From Geminicoccaceae bacterium (GTDB lineage Bacteria; Pseudomonadota; Alphaproteobacteria; Geminicoccales; Geminicoccaceae): DNA of 64,000 nucleotides. Positions 9,196-15,950 of the stretch are shown here, one piece after another (the stretch's first letter is position 1; each line of letters starts with the position of its first letter). Where the stretch lies: assembly GCA_020638465.1 (NCBI GenBank), contig JACKIM010000002.1, positions 248,001 through 312,000 on the forward strand, given 5' to 3'. Made by a program: the position numbers and the translations under genes. The notes under the pieces are model-generated. The model ran no database searches and was not told where the DNA came from. It saw only the letters and a program-made list of their open reading frames with translations.

Positions 9196-9948
9196 ATGAC
9201 GACCATGCCCACCCGTTCCGCGCGTCCTTTCGTCAGCCGGGTTTCCTGCTGGCGGGCGCCGCGATTCCTCAGGGCCTGCTGGTTGGCGGTGACGGGCAGG
9301 ACGGCGGGTGTCGCGGCTCCGTCCACGGCCGCTCCCGACGGGGTGTGCACAGAACGGCTGCGAACCCTTCCACGGGCGGCGGCCGTGATTGCCGCACTGG
9401 AGGAGGTGGCCACGCGCGACCGCGCTGGTCTGCGGGCGTTGCTGTTTCCCTGGGCACGCCCGTGGTTCGACCGGCTTCGCCAGCATCTTGCGCATGACCC
9501 CGACCACCGGCATCCCGACGAGGCGGAATGGCTGGATTGGGCGATTCGCAGGCATGGCGTGCGTGCGCTCGATGCGCTGCTGCGCTCGGTCCTGCGCCGG
9601 ACCGACCCGCCCGTGCACGCGCGGCCCGCGATGGACGACGACCGTCCATGCCGGCCGGCGATGGCCGCGGCCGAACGCGCGAGGCGGTCCCGTGAACTGA
9701 GCTGGGATCCGCTGCATCAACAGGCGCTGATGCGCGAACGCGGCCGCCGTCGTCTCGTGCGCCGTCTCACCGGCAGTCTCGTCGACCATCTGCGGGAGGC
9801 CGGCGAGAGGCTGCTGGCGGAAAGGGCCGTCACGATTCCGCACGTTGCCGCCGGCGAACCGGTCCGGGCACGTGCCGGCGGGCGGTTGGCTCCGGTGGAT
9901 CGTTCCACGGGCCACGGAACATTGTCTCTCGGGGACGTCGCGGGCTGA
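9196..9948 (+). CDS. Basic protein of unknown function
   Basis: A 250-aa open frame I do not recognise. The N-terminus (to ~50) is Arg/Cys/Ala-rich and may be wrongly included. Residues ~60-150 look like a real alpha-helical domain (LPRAAAVIAALEEVATR; DEAEWLDWAIRRHGVRALDAL). Residues ~165-215 are strongly basic amphipathic helix (RERGRRRLVRRLTGSL). There is no membrane segment. An overlapping antisense frame of similar length is less protein-like (very high Arg/Pro/Gly). A TTGACA lies at 9159, but so close to the ATG that a transcript would be nearly leaderless. Whether it is expressed is uncertain. Confidence 0.45.
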   Translation: MTTMPTRSARPFVSRVSCWRAPRFLRACWLAVTGRTAGVAAPSTAAPDGVCTERLRTLPRAAAVIAALEEVATRDRAGLRALLFPWARPWFDRLRQHLAHDPDHRHPDEAEWLDWAIRRHGVRALDALLRSVLRRTDPPVHARPAMDDDRPCRPAMAAAERARRSRELSWDPLHQQALMRERGRRRLVRRLTGSLVDHLREAGERLLAERAVTIPHVAAGEPVRARAGGRLAPVDRSTGHGTLSLGDVAG

Positions 9949-10005
9949 GCGCCGGACTCCGGCCGATCGCTAAAATTTTCAGGAAATTGTCCGGATGCTG
10001 ACGGC

Positions 10006-10755
10006 TCAGATGCAGCGGCCGCCGTCGATCTCCAGCACCACGCCGGTCACGAGATCGGCCTCGTCGGAGGCGAGGTAGAGCGCGGCGCTGGCGATGTCCT
10101 CCGCCTCGCTCAGCCGGCCCCAGGGGATCGTGGCGATGAAGCGGGCGCGGGCTTCGGGCGTATCCTCCTGGCCCATGAAGGTGGCGAGCAGCGGCGTCGA
10201 TCCGGCAACCGGCGCGATGCAGTTGACGCGGATGCGGTCGGGGGCCAGTTCGACCGCCATCGACTTCGACATCAGGTTCACCGCCCCCTTGGAGGCATTG
10301 TACCATGTCAGGCCGGGGCGCGGACGGATGCCGGCGGTGGAGCCGATATTGATGATGCAGCCGGAGCCCTGGTCGCGCATCGGCGGCAGGGTGGCGTGGG
10401 TCATGAGGAAGATCGACTTGACGTTGACCGCCATCACCCGGTCGAACTCCTCCTCGCCGACTTCCAGCATCGGCCGGTTGCGGTGGCTGGTGCCGGCATT
10501 GTTGACGACGATGTCGATCCTGCCGAGGGTTTCGCGGGCGGCGGCCACCGCGTCGTTCACCGAATTGCGGTCGGCAACGTCGCAGGTGTGGGCGCTGGCT
10601 GCATCGCCGATGGATGCCGCGACCGAGGCCGCACCGTCGCCGTTGAGGTCGAACAGCGCGACCTTCGCTCCTTCGGCGGCGAACCGCTCGGCGATGCCCT
10701 TGCCGAAACCCGATGCCGCACCGGTGATGATGGCTGTCTTGCCCGCGAGCCGCAT
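10006..10755 (-). CDS. SDR family NAD(P)-dependent oxidoreductase
   Basis: A 249-aa classical short-chain dehydrogenase. The cofactor site is TGAASGFGKGIA (about 11-22), followed by NNAG(T) (~87-91), a Ser then the YxxxK pair in 'TWYNASKGAVNLMSKSMAVE' (Tyr about 152, Lys about 156), and a C-terminal GGRCI end typical of FabG-like/glucose-dehydrogenase-like SDRs. The Asp-containing 'LFDLNGDG' after beta2 suggests preference for NAD(H). The substrate is unknown. The ATG is preceded by an AGGAC/GGGGAC purine run. The gene is divergent from the small secreted protein gene, with a 465-base gap that contains a symmetric GTTAACGTTAAC site. Confidence 0.88.
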   Translation of the reverse strand: MRLAGKTAIITGAASGFGKGIAERFAAEGAKVALFDLNGDGAASVAASIGDAASAHTCDVADRNSVNDAVAAARETLGRIDIVVNNAGTSHRNRPMLEVGEEEFDRVMAVNVKSIFLMTHATLPPMRDQGSGCIINIGSTAGIRPRPGLTWYNASKGAVNLMSKSMAVELAPDRIRVNCIAPVAGSTPLLATFMGQEDTPEARARFIATIPWGRLSEAEDIASAALYLASDEADLVTGVVLEIDGGRCI

Positions 10756-11220
10756 GTCCCCGTCCTCCCCTTGTCCCTGTCGTTCTTTCCTGCCGTTCCG
10801 CCCGGCCGGCGGCGGCGATGGGCAGCCAGTCTTGCCTCAACGCGCCGCGGCCGTCCAGACGGTGCGACAACATATTATGGTAATGGAAAATTGAATATGA
10901 AGGATACAGGGTGCGAATCGGGCGTTAACGTTAACCCATCGGCAGGGCACGCCATCGCTCCCGGCGAAACCGGGCTTGAGGCGGTGGAGGTGTCCCGGAA
11001 GGCCGGCAGTCCCTCGGGAATGCACGGCAGTTCTCGCCGGTCGGCGGCGGCGGGCAGGGCGGTGATGGAGCCACGGGGGTGGCGGGATCGGTGGGCGTTC
11101 GGGCATGCGGCGCGGATGTGCCGTCATGAGGAGAGTTCGATCCCTTCGTCATTCATCGCCACGGCCGGTCCGCCGTCGACCCGGTCGCGGTTCAACAATC
11201 CAGCGGTGGAAAAACGGATC
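10756..11220. other. Divergent intergenic region between SDR and small secreted protein genes
   Basis: A 465-base gap between two divergent starts. An open plus-strand frame runs through it in phase with the downstream small gene, but its residues are Arg/Gly/Ser-rich without domain character and I reject it as coding. The stretch around 10868-10920 is relatively AT-rich (TATTATGGTAATGG...), the most likely location of promoters, and ends at the palindrome at 10924-10935. Confidence 0.45.
10924..10935. promoter_or_regulatory. Perfect 12-base palindrome GTTAACGTTAAC, candidate operator
   Basis: GTTAACGTTAAC is fully self-complementary with a central CG, the form favoured by LacI-family regulators. 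The core TTAACGTTAA recurs at 14835-14844 in the promoter region of hfaA, about 3.9 kb away, which raises the chance that it is functional. No LacI-type regulator gene is in this window. Confidence 0.4.
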
Positions 11221-11511
11221 ATGAAAACCACGCTCGTCGTCGCCGCTCTCGGCCTTGCCATGGTATCGGCCACGGCCCAGGCCGGATCGGCCCTCACCTA
11301 TGACCGGGACGGAAAGGTGCGACATGTTGTTCGCTCCTCGCCCTCGGGTTACATCGTCTACAACCATCAGGGACATCTGGTCCGCGTGGTCCGCGAGCCC
11401 TACGGCACGGGCACGACCTATGTCGATGACGGGGCCAGGGATGTCGTTGTCATCGGGTCCTCGCTGGACGGCGGCGTCGCCGTCTCGGGTTCGGGCGTGG
11501 GCTTCGAGTAG
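11221..11511 (+). CDS. Small secreted protein of unknown function
   Basis: A 96-aa protein with a clear Sec signal peptide (MKTTLVVAALGLAMVSATAQA, cleavage after AQA at about residue 21). The mature part (~75 residues) has short YDRDGKVRHVV / YNHQGHLVRVVREP repeats that read as paired beta-hairpins ('Y..dG.vr.VV'). It ends with a Gly/Val/Ser tail. It is probably periplasmic or extracellular. It does not match a family I can name. The frame is open far upstream, but the ATG here starts exactly at the signal peptide. Confidence 0.7.
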   Translation: MKTTLVVAALGLAMVSATAQAGSALTYDRDGKVRHVVRSSPSGYIVYNHQGHLVRVVREPYGTGTTYVDDGARDVVVIGSSLDGGVAVSGSGVGFE

Positions 11512-11617
11512 GACCGGGCATCGACCGGCGGTCCGGGATGCCGGCCATTGCCCCGGATCGTGCCGGCGATGGACACGCTCCGGGGTTTCGGCGCATATGC
11601 CGCGCAGGGGTGTCTGC

Positions 11618-12415
11618 ATGGTTCGGATCGGGACAGGTGCTGCCGGGAAAGTCTCCGCATTGAAGTATTCCTCAATGGTATATTATCGCTTGGTGGAGAT
11701 GATATTCGCCAGGCGTTTCGAGGTGCTGTGCGCCGATCCCCTGCCGGGCCCGGTTGCCGGCCGCGACGGCGAACGTCTGGAATTCGTCGATGAGTCGGAG
11801 TTGCAGCCGTTGTTCGCGTCGCATGGCCGCTATTACTCCCATGCGGCCCTCATGGAGGGCGAGCCGGGCTGTCATCGGGTCGCGGTGCTTCGTGGCGCCA
11901 ATGGCGATGTCCTCTCATGCGGGTATGTCTCCGGCCGGCTGCTGGGCGGTGGCGGCCCGGCCGGGCGCGAGGCGCTGCGGGTTCCCTGGGAAGGCGGTCT
12001 CGACATCGAGCTCTGCGACAGCGAACTCTACCTGTGGAGTTTCTGGACACCTCCCGGACGCCGCGGGAGGGGCCACTATGCAAGCCTGCTGCGCGCCCTG
12101 CGCGGGCTGGGGGCGGATATCGGTGCCAGGGCGGTCTCGATCTACTGCCGCAGCGACAATGCGGCGTCGCTGAACGGCATATTGCGTGCGGGTTTCGAGC
12201 GCTGGGACCGCTTCGAGATGTTGCGGGTGGGGCAGCTGCGCTTCGTCTATTCGAACCGGTTCGGCAAGCGCTGGTTCCTGTCCCGCGGCTCGTTCGCCCT
12301 GCTCGGGGGCGCATCGACCGGCCGGTGTACGCCGCGGGAGCGGCGGAAGAGGGCCGGCACCTGCCCGCATTGCAAAAAAGAGGGGGCGGCCGAAGCCGCC
12401 CCCAGGTCATGCTGA
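11618..12415 (+). CDS. GNAT-family N-acetyltransferase-like protein
   Basis: A 265-aa protein. The acetyl-CoA-binding motif A is visible as 'SFWTPPGRRGRGHYASLLRAL' (the R/Q-x-x-G-x-G/A signature is RRGRGH), after a beta-strand ELYLWSF. It is followed by 'YCRSDNAASLNGILRAGFE', matching the GNAT C-terminal N-x-x-(A/S)-x-x-x-y-x-x-x-G-F motif. The acceptor substrate is unknown. The last ~25 residues include CPHC and are encoded across the terminator of the convergent hfaD gene. The start at 11618 has CAGGGG seven bases upstream; ATGs at 11675 and 11699 are alternatives. Confidence 0.7.
   Translation: MVRIGTGAAGKVSALKYSSMVYYRLVEMIFARRFEVLCADPLPGPVAGRDGERLEFVDESELQPLFASHGRYYSHAALMEGEPGCHRVAVLRGANGDVLSCGYVSGRLLGGGGPAGREALRVPWEGGLDIELCDSELYLWSFWTPPGRRGRGHYASLLRALRGLGADIGARAVSIYCRSDNAASLNGILRAGFERWDRFEMLRVGQLRFVYSNRFGKRWFLSRGSFALLGGASTGRCTPRERRKRAGTCPHCKKEGAAEAAPRSC
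12374..12403 (-). terminator. Rho-independent terminator of the hfa cluster
   Basis: On the minus strand a 9-bp stem GGGGGCGGC / GCCGCCCCC closes a TTCG tetraloop and is followed by TCTTTTTTGC. The stem is perfect and the U-tract is directly adjacent. It lies 31 bases after the hfaD stop. The plus-strand GNAT gene reads through it. Confidence 0.9.
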
Positions 12416-12433
12416 GTCTCTGAACCCGAAGGA

Positions 12434-13213
12434 TCAGGGCAGGGCGATCGGCGTGCTGGTGATGTTGACCGCGTTGCCGATGGCGGTGGCGGTGGCCGGA
12501 TCCTTGAAGACGTTGATGACGTCGGTGTTGGTGGCGGTGACGTCGGCGCAGTTCTCCTGCACGATCGAGCCGATGGCCGAGCCGTCCAGGTTGAGGCTGA
12601 AGCTGTTGGCGATGGCGGTGGCGGCCGTGTTGACCTCGCCGACGCCGCGGCCCATCACGTTGGCATCCAGCGAAGCCGTGATCGATTCGCCGCTGTTGGT
12701 CTGGCGCATGTCGAAGATGGCGTCGCCGGTGGTGGTGGCGTTGACGGCGTTGCCGATGGCGGTCGAGGTGGCGTCGAGGTCGTTGCCATGCCAGGACGTG
12801 ACGTTCAGCTGCGACGAAACGCTGCCGTCGTTGGACTGCGCACCTTCGAGGGACAGGCCGCCCTGGACGTCGATGTTGGCGACGTTGGCGATCGCCGTCG
12901 CGCTGGCTTCCATCTCGGTCACGCCGTTGATCGACAGGGTCTTGGTGGCGGAGATGTCGCCGGTGTTGGACTGGTAGAGTTCGACGGCGTTGTCGAGGGA
13001 GACGGGGGGAATGACGGGGATTTCGACCTCGGGGGCGACGACCTTGACGTTGGAGAGCTTCAGGCCGCTGGTGCCGTTGAGGTAGATGTCCTTGTCGAGG
13101 TGGATCTCGACCGGCGAGACGACGCAGTCGGTGCCGCAGTCCTGGGCCTGGGCGGAGACGGCGGCCGAGGCGGCCAGGACGGTGGCCAGGGCGGTGAGGG
13201 TGAACATACGCAT
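12434..13213 (-). CDS. hfaD: Holdfast attachment protein HfaD-like repeat protein
   Basis: A 259-aa secreted protein with a signal peptide (MRMFTLTALATVLAASAAVS...AQA, ~24 residues). After a beta-rich N-domain, residues 81-259 form four tandem units of 45, 45, 48 and 41 residues. Each begins QxN (QSNTG, QSNDG, QTNSG, QENCA) and carries A-T/S-(x)-T/A-A-I-(A/G)-N about 25 residues later. In Caulobacter, HfaA, HfaB and HfaD anchor the polysaccharide holdfast to the cell. The neighbouring CsgG-like HfaB and HfaA-like genes make this the best assignment, although HfaD sequences are poorly conserved and this one is shorter than usual. AGGAG lies eight bases before the ATG. The gene is third in the cluster and ends at a strong terminator. 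Confidence 0.75.
   Translation of the reverse strand: MRMFTLTALATVLAASAAVSAQAQDCGTDCVVSPVEIHLDKDIYLNGTSGLKLSNVKVVAPEVEIPVIPPVSLDNAVELYQSNTGDISATKTLSINGVTEMEASATAIANVANIDVQGGLSLEGAQSNDGSVSSQLNVTSWHGNDLDATSTAIGNAVNATTTGDAIFDMRQTNSGESITASLDANVMGRGVGEVNTAATAIANSFSLNLDGSAIGSIVQENCADVTATNTDVINVFKDPATATAIGNAVNITSTPIALP
12437..12973 (-). repeat. Four ~45-residue tandem repeats in HfaD
   Basis: Protein-level repeats start at residues 81, 126, 171 and 219 of HfaD. The spacing is 45, 45 and 48, and the last unit is 41 residues. Conserved positions are Q-x-N at the unit start and T-A-I-(A/G)-N near position 25. The related segment TAIGNLIN...QINTG occurs once in HfaA (residues 70-96). The pattern resembles the Gln/Asn ladders of curli-type amyloid repeats. 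Confidence 0.75.
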
Positions 13214-13325
13214 CAGGTTTTCTCCTTGGGGGGTTGAGCGTTCGTCAGGGGCGAACCGGACCGGATGGGGGAAGCCGGCTCGCGGGGGTGGATGGAAAGG
13301 GTGGAAGGGAAGCGGCGGGCGGCGG

Positions 13326-14195
13326 TCAGGACCCGGTCCTGATGGCGGAGGCATCCTCCATCTGGGCGTCGGAATGGCCGAGCACGTCGCCGCAGGTGTT
13401 GCGCGGCAGCTTGTGCAGGTCGCGCATCAGCTCGAACACGCCGCGCTCGATGACCGAACGGACGGCCAGCTGGATGGGTTCGAGCGAGCGTTCGCCGAGG
13501 CCGAGGTCGAACACCTTGTTGCCGAAGAACTCGAACACGCCGGCGCGGATCTCGCGGCCGATGACCTGCTTCTGGTAGGACACCGTGTCGACCACCTTGA
13601 GCGTGCGGCTGTTCACCAGGCGCAGGTCGACGCCGATGTTCATGACGTAGGTGCGGCCGCTGCCGGAGAAGGCGTCGAACAGCAGTTCGACATTGTTCGA
13701 GCGGATGTTGTAGTTCATCTCGGTGATGCCGCCGATGATGTGGTAGTCGGACCCCTCGATCTGGCCGGCGAGGATCGGCCGGTAGCCCTTGTCCGAGGCG
13801 GGGTCGCCGATGAGCTTGTTGTCGGCCCATTTGAGTTCGAGCTCGGTGACCGAGGTGTCGAAGCGTTCGACCTGCGGGATCTTCGCCTTGCCCAGCGCGG
13901 ACATCGCCATCAGGGCGGCACCCTGGGTCAGCCGCTTGCCGGTCTCGAGGTCGTCCTTGCCGGTATAGTCGAGGATCTTGCCGACGGTGACGGTGGCCGG
14001 GCCGCGGCCCTTCATCGCCATCTCCAGGGACAGGCAGGTGAGCGCGGGGGTGTAGAGCGAGGGGTTCTCCAGGACCGGGGCGCCGCCGATCGGCGAGGCG
14101 TAGTTGCCGCCGGTGGCGTAGGGATTGGTGCAGGCGGTGGCGGCCAGACAGCACAGGGCCGCCGACGCCCTCTTCAGGGAAATCTTGCTCAGCAT
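13326..14195 (-). CDS. hfaB: CsgG-family outer-membrane lipoprotein, HfaB-like
   Basis: A 289-aa CsgG/HfaB family protein, the outer-membrane secretion channel for curli subunits or, in stalked alphaproteobacteria, for holdfast anchor proteins. A lipoprotein signal (LCCLAATAC, lipidated Cys about 22) is followed by the CsgG fold: 'TVTVGKILDYTGK', 'FDTSVTELELKWADNK', 'YHIIGGITEMNYNIRSNN', and 'VDLRLVNSRTLKVVDTVSYQKQVIGREI', which are typical CsgG blocks. The ATG has AAAGG upstream. It lies between hfaA and hfaD with gaps of ~111 bases on both sides. It is likely the exporter for the two flanking repeat proteins. Confidence 0.88.
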   Translation of the reverse strand: MLSKISLKRASAALCCLAATACTNPYATGGNYASPIGGAPVLENPSLYTPALTCLSLEMAMKGRGPATVTVGKILDYTGKDDLETGKRLTQGAALMAMSALGKAKIPQVERFDTSVTELELKWADNKLIGDPASDKGYRPILAGQIEGSDYHIIGGITEMNYNIRSNNVELLFDAFSGSGRTYVMNIGVDLRLVNSRTLKVVDTVSYQKQVIGREIRAGVFEFFGNKVFDLGLGERSLEPIQLAVRSVIERGVFELMRDLHKLPRNTCGDVLGHSDAQMEDASAIRTGS

Positions 14196-14306
14196 GGTCG
14201 AACCTTTTGTTTGTTGTCGATCCGGGGATCGAGATATCGCTATCCGTCGGTGGTCAGGGGTGGAGGCCGGCCGGGCCATGGGGACGATGATGGGGGAAAG
14301 GAAGGC

Positions 14307-14690
14307 TCAGTTGGCCGGGCCGGCCGCCGGCTCGACGGTCTCGACATTCTTCAGCATGGCATCGGCGGTGGAACCGTCGATGGTGGTGGTGGCCCGCTGG
14401 TTGCCGGTGTTGATCTGCATCGCGTTGATCACCACCGTGGCCCCGCGGCCTGCCTGGACATTGATCAGGTTGCCGATGGCCGTGGACAGCGTCGTGCCGT
14501 AGGGCGCACGCACCTCGACCCGGCGACCCATCTCGTCGCGCAGAAACGGCATCGGGCCTTCTTCCATGCGGCCGCCGTCGACGCCGATGGGCGTCTCCAG
14601 ACCCCGCCCGCGCCAGTCATCCTGGAAGGCCTCGGCCCGAACCGAAAGACCCGCCACAACAACCGCAACGCCCAATGCCAGGTAACGCAT
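14307..14690 (-). CDS. hfaA: Holdfast anchoring protein HfaA-like
   Basis: A 127-aa secreted protein with signal peptide (MRYLALGVAVVVAGLSVRAEA). The mature part contains 'PYGTTLSTAIGNLINV' and 'NAMQINTGNQRATTTIDGST', which resemble both HfaA and the HfaD repeats. HfaA in Caulobacter is a small amyloid-like surface subunit that ties holdfast to the cell pole. It is first of three collinear genes (A, B, D), preceded by an AT-rich promoter region. A GAAGAAGAC ribosome site precedes the ATG. Confidence 0.8.
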   Translation of the reverse strand: MRYLALGVAVVVAGLSVRAEAFQDDWRGRGLETPIGVDGGRMEEGPMPFLRDEMGRRVEVRAPYGTTLSTAIGNLINVQAGRGATVVINAMQINTGNQRATTTIDGSTADAMLKNVETVEPAAGPAN

Positions 14691-14960
14691 GTCTTCTTCC
14701 CGCAGAACTGTCGATCATCTTCTCGAAGTCTGCGGCAAACCCTGAAGTTCATCCCGCCGCTTCGATGAACTGCAATATCATCATTTCATCCCGTTAACGC
14801 TACAAATAAAACGATCATTCACTATTCTTTTTTATTAACGTTAATTCAAATTGTATTTTCAATGTATTTAAAATCTCGATGAATTTAATTGGAAGTATCA
14901 AGGCAATGGTTAATATTATTCATGTGTAGATAAGTGAATGCAGGCCGGTACACCTGCGGA
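14691..14960 (-). promoter_or_regulatory. AT-rich promoter region of the hfa cluster
   Basis: This 270-base gap is by far one of the most AT-rich stretches in the window (14770-14935) and separates the 3' end of the nitronate monooxygenase gene from hfaA. It holds the palindrome ATTAACGTTAAT (14834-14845) and a partial copy CGTTAACGCTAC (14792-14803). No gene is visible in it. The base composition and symmetric sites suggest regulated transcription of hfaABD; exact -35/-10 boxes are not clear. Confidence 0.55.
14834..14845. promoter_or_regulatory. Palindrome ATTAACGTTAAT, candidate operator for hfa
   Basis: A perfect 12-base palindrome sharing the core TTAACGTTAA with the site at 10924-10935. 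A weaker related sequence lies ~40 bases closer to hfaA. A LacI-type or other dimeric regulator is a reasonable guess; it is not encoded nearby. Confidence 0.4.
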
Positions 14961-15911
14961 TTAACGATTCCGGGCGATTTTACCGCCGAGATCGGTTATT
15001 GCCTGCCGGTATTCCCTGTCCAGGCGGTCGACCAGTTCCGATACGGGGGGACAGTCGTCGATGCTGCCGATGCCGTGGCCGGCCGACCATATGTCTTTCC
15101 ACGCTTTCTGGCCGTGATCGAGTTCCTTGCCCATGTCGGGGCGGAACGGCCTCGGCGGTGCCGCGGGATCGAGGCCCGCCTCGACGATGCTTGCGGCAAG
15201 GAAGTTGGCATTCACTCCGGAGATGTTCGGCGTATAGACGATGTCGGCCATGTGGCCCTGCCCGATCATGGCCTTGTAGCGGTCCGCCGCGGCGCTCTCG
15301 GCCGTGGCGATGAACCGGGTGCCCATATAGGCCAGGTCCGCGCCCATGGCCCGCGCCGCGGCGATGCCGGCGCCATCGCCGATCGATCCCGACAGCAGGA
15401 TGCAGCCGTCGTAGAAGCCGCGGAGCTCGCGGCAGAACGCGATGGGGTTGAGCGTGCCCGCATGACCGCCAGCTCCCGCACTGACGAGGATAAGCCCGTC
15501 GACGCCGGCCTCGATGGCCTTTTCAGCATGCCGCCGGCTGATCACGTCGTGAAAGACGATCCCGCCATAGTCCTTCACCCGTCGGATGACATCGAGCCGG
15601 GCGCCGAAGGAGGTGATCACGACCGGCACCCTGCGCGCGACGCAAAGGTCGAGGTCGGCGTCCAGCCGCGTATTGGTGTCATGGACGATCAGATTGACCG
15701 CATAGGGCGCGTCCCCGGCACCGAGCGAGCCTTCGATCTCGTCCAGCCACGCGGCAAGCCCCCCGACGCTGCGCTGGTTGAGCGAGGGGAAGCTGCCCAG
15801 TATGCCGGCCCTGCAGCAGGCCACCACCAGGGCCGGGCCCGAGACGAGGAACATCGGCGCCGCAACGACGGGAAGGCGCAGGCGCCCGTGCAGGGGGGCT
15901 GGAAGTGGCAA
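14961..15911 (-). CDS. Nitronate monooxygenase family flavoprotein
   Basis: A 316-aa TIM-barrel FMN enzyme of the 2-nitropropane dioxygenase/nitronate monooxygenase family. Visible family blocks are 'RLPVVAAPMFLVSGPALVVA' at the N-terminus, 'GVDGLILVSAGAGGHAG' (the catalytic His block), and 'LSGSIGDGAGIAAARAMGADLAYMGTRFIATAESAA' (phosphate-binding). The true substrate may be nitronates (detoxification) or an enoyl-type substrate. It starts with TTG, preceded at good spacing by GGGGAGA. The start is 39 bases behind the murJ stop, so it is probably co-transcribed with murJ. Confidence 0.9.
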   Translation of the reverse strand: MPLPAPLHGRLRLPVVAAPMFLVSGPALVVACCRAGILGSFPSLNQRSVGGLAAWLDEIEGSLGAGDAPYAVNLIVHDTNTRLDADLDLCVARRVPVVITSFGARLDVIRRVKDYGGIVFHDVISRRHAEKAIEAGVDGLILVSAGAGGHAGTLNPIAFCRELRGFYDGCILLSGSIGDGAGIAAARAMGADLAYMGTRFIATAESAAADRYKAMIGQGHMADIVYTPNISGVNANFLAASIVEAGLDPAAPPRPFRPDMGKELDHGQKAWKDIWSAGHGIGSIDDCPPVSELVDRLDREYRQAITDLGGKIARNR

Positions 15912-15950
15912 TGCGGGTCTCCCCTTTGAAGTCGTGCGTACTCCGTCACT

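Noticed and set aside
8917..9915. Antisense frame of 332 residues opposite the unknown gene at 9196
   Set aside because: Extreme Arg/Pro/Gly composition and partial overlap with the DUF486 gene. The plus-strand frame has better helical protein character.
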